Assembly: GCA_020025655.1 (NCBI GenBank)
Contig: JAHHRR010000028.1
Span: 1 to 22,705 of the forward strand
From: Oscillospiraceae bacterium
GTDB taxonomy: Bacteria; Bacillota; Clostridia; Oscillospirales; Oscillospiraceae
Direction: 5' to 3'
Length of the DNA stretch: 22,705 bases
Part shown: in pieces, positions 21,981-22,705 of the stretch
Layout of the letters: each line of letters starts with the position of its first letter
How positions within the stretch are numbered: position 1 is the first letter of the stretch
Translations under genes and position numbers: made by a program
The notes under the pieces: generated by a model
What the model saw: the letters and a program-made list of their open reading frames with translations, nothing else
The model's database searches: none
What the model was told of the DNA's origin: nothing

Positions 21981-22705
21981 ATGAAAAAGCTTATCGCTTT
22001 ACTGCTTGCTGTTATGATGGTATTTTCTCTGGCAGCTTGCGGTGAAAAGCCCGCAGAAGAGACTCCTGCTGAAGAGACTCCTGCTGAAGCTCCCGCAGAC
22101 AAGCCCGCTGAGGAAGATGTCCTTGAGACTACCGAAAAAGCGGAGCTTAAGACCCTGAATGGCAAGGAATATGGTGTAGACTATATTTCTCTGTACAAAC
22201 AGTTTGGCAAGGACGTCAGCATTGCTGATGTTATTGAGGACGAGGAAACCGGTACTGCTTACATCGAGCGTGATGGTGTTCTCTACACTCTCGGTCTGGA
22301 CTTCCTGAGCCGCGCAATGGTTTACAACTGCACCGTTCCTGAGGACGGCGAGTGGGAAGATGAAAACGATGTCTACGCCGACTGGTGGAGACTGTACATC
22401 ACCCGCTGGAACCAGCTGCTGCCTGAAATTCCCCTCTACTCTGATGAGTACTACGATTTCTACAACGCTCAGATAAAGGGCGTTGATGAATTCCCCACCA
22501 ACCCCTACTGGACTCCCTGCCAGGCTTCCATCGACTGGACCTCTGACAAGCCCGATAATTCCATCATCTTCGGTAACACCACCGAGCTTTCCGGTAAGTT
22601 CCGTATGGCTACCTTCGGTGCTACTAACCCCGGCGGTTCCGACCAGGATGTTCAGAAGCTCATAACCGGTCTTGGCACCGTTGAGCAGACTCCCGACGGC
22701 AACTT
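21981..22705 (+). CDS. Solute-binding lipoprotein, ABC transporter family 5-like (partial, runs off the window)
   Basis: The gene starts at ATG 21981, 7 nt after AAAGGAGG, and stays open to the window end (241 residues seen). The signal MKKLIALLLAVMMVFSLAAC gives a lipid-anchored Cys20. A Glu/Pro/Ala linker with ETPAEETPAEAPA follows, then an ~80-residue part I do not recognise. RWNQLLPEIPLYSDEYYDFYNAQ resembles the C-terminal end of family 5 oligopeptide-binding proteins, yet next comes SGKFRMATFGATNPGGSDQDVQKLITGL, which resembles their mature N-terminus. The likely role is capture of a peptide-like solute for an ABC importer whose permeases would lie downstream. The window cuts it, so the full domain order and partner genes cannot be seen. 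Confidence 0.75.
   Translation, partial: MKKLIALLLAVMMVFSLAACGEKPAEETPAEETPAEAPADKPAEEDVLETTEKAELKTLNGKEYGVDYISLYKQFGKDVSIADVIEDEETGTAYIERDGVLYTLGLDFLSRAMVYNCTVPEDGEWEDENDVYADWWRLYITRWNQLLPEIPLYSDEYYDFYNAQIKGVDEFPTNPYWTPCQASIDWTSDKPDNSIIFGNTTELSGKFRMATFGATNPGGSDQDVQKLITGLGTVEQTPDGN
22056..22085 (+). repeat. Tandem 15-bp repeat in the lipoprotein linker
   Basis: GAAGAGACTCCTGCT is present twice in exact tandem (22056-22070, 22071-22085), encoding EETPA twice. The unit is a multiple of three, so copy-number change would alter linker length without a frameshift. Confidence 0.8.

Overview
The window looks like ordinary chromosome from an anaerobic, Gram-positive-type Clostridia bacterium, most likely an Oscillospiraceae/Ruminococcaceae-like gut organism. 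The lineage is an inference from gene content, not from a search. Supporting signs are a one-piece pyruvate:ferredoxin oxidoreductase, the Firmicutes gene pairs DUF1934-argS and Asp23/Gls24-FakA, strong GGAG/AGGAGG ribosome binding sites, consensus sigma-A promoters, compact intrinsic terminators and a clostridial lipoprotein style (MKKxxALLLAxxMxxSLAAC). No rRNA, tRNA, CRISPR array, insertion sequence, prophage or attachment site was seen.

Layout, left to right. Positions 1-36 hold the last codons of an unidentified plus-strand gene with its terminator. On the minus strand follows the rpsF-ssb-rpsR operon with its own consensus promoter, preceded by a two-gene unit: an unknown acidic 135-residue protein and greA. 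On the plus strand murI, a DUF1934 gene and argS form a tight operon behind a promoter whose -35 box lies in a perfect palindrome. A bidirectional terminator separates argS from a minus-strand NAD-salvage unit: pncB (nicotinate phosphoribosyltransferase), then a PLP aminotransferase. Divergent from pncB is a galactokinase-family GHMP kinase; the shared control region carries a long inverted repeat.

From 9.8 to 11.9 kb, minus strand, two related VanY/DacB-type D,D-carboxypeptidase-like proteins stand in tandem, one a predicted lipoprotein and one anchored by an N-terminal helix. Then comes the large PFOR gene (minus strand), which links glycolytic pyruvate to acetyl-CoA and reduced ferredoxin. 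Divergent from it is an Asp23/Gls24 (YloU-like) and FakA (YloV-like fatty-acid kinase) pair, then a polytopic membrane protein of unknown function. On the minus strand a YfbR-like 5'-deoxynucleotidase and a DUF896 protein form a small operon, divergent from typA/bipA. The window ends inside a lipoprotein resembling an ABC-transporter solute-binding protein, with an unusual order of sequence signatures.

Most of the DNA is housekeeping. I did not find a convincing undescribed multi-gene system. The most interesting items are small: operator-like palindromes at four promoters, a divergent galactokinase-like enzyme standing alone, the tandem peptidase paralogs, an unknown acidic protein paired with greA, and the domain order of the final lipoprotein.
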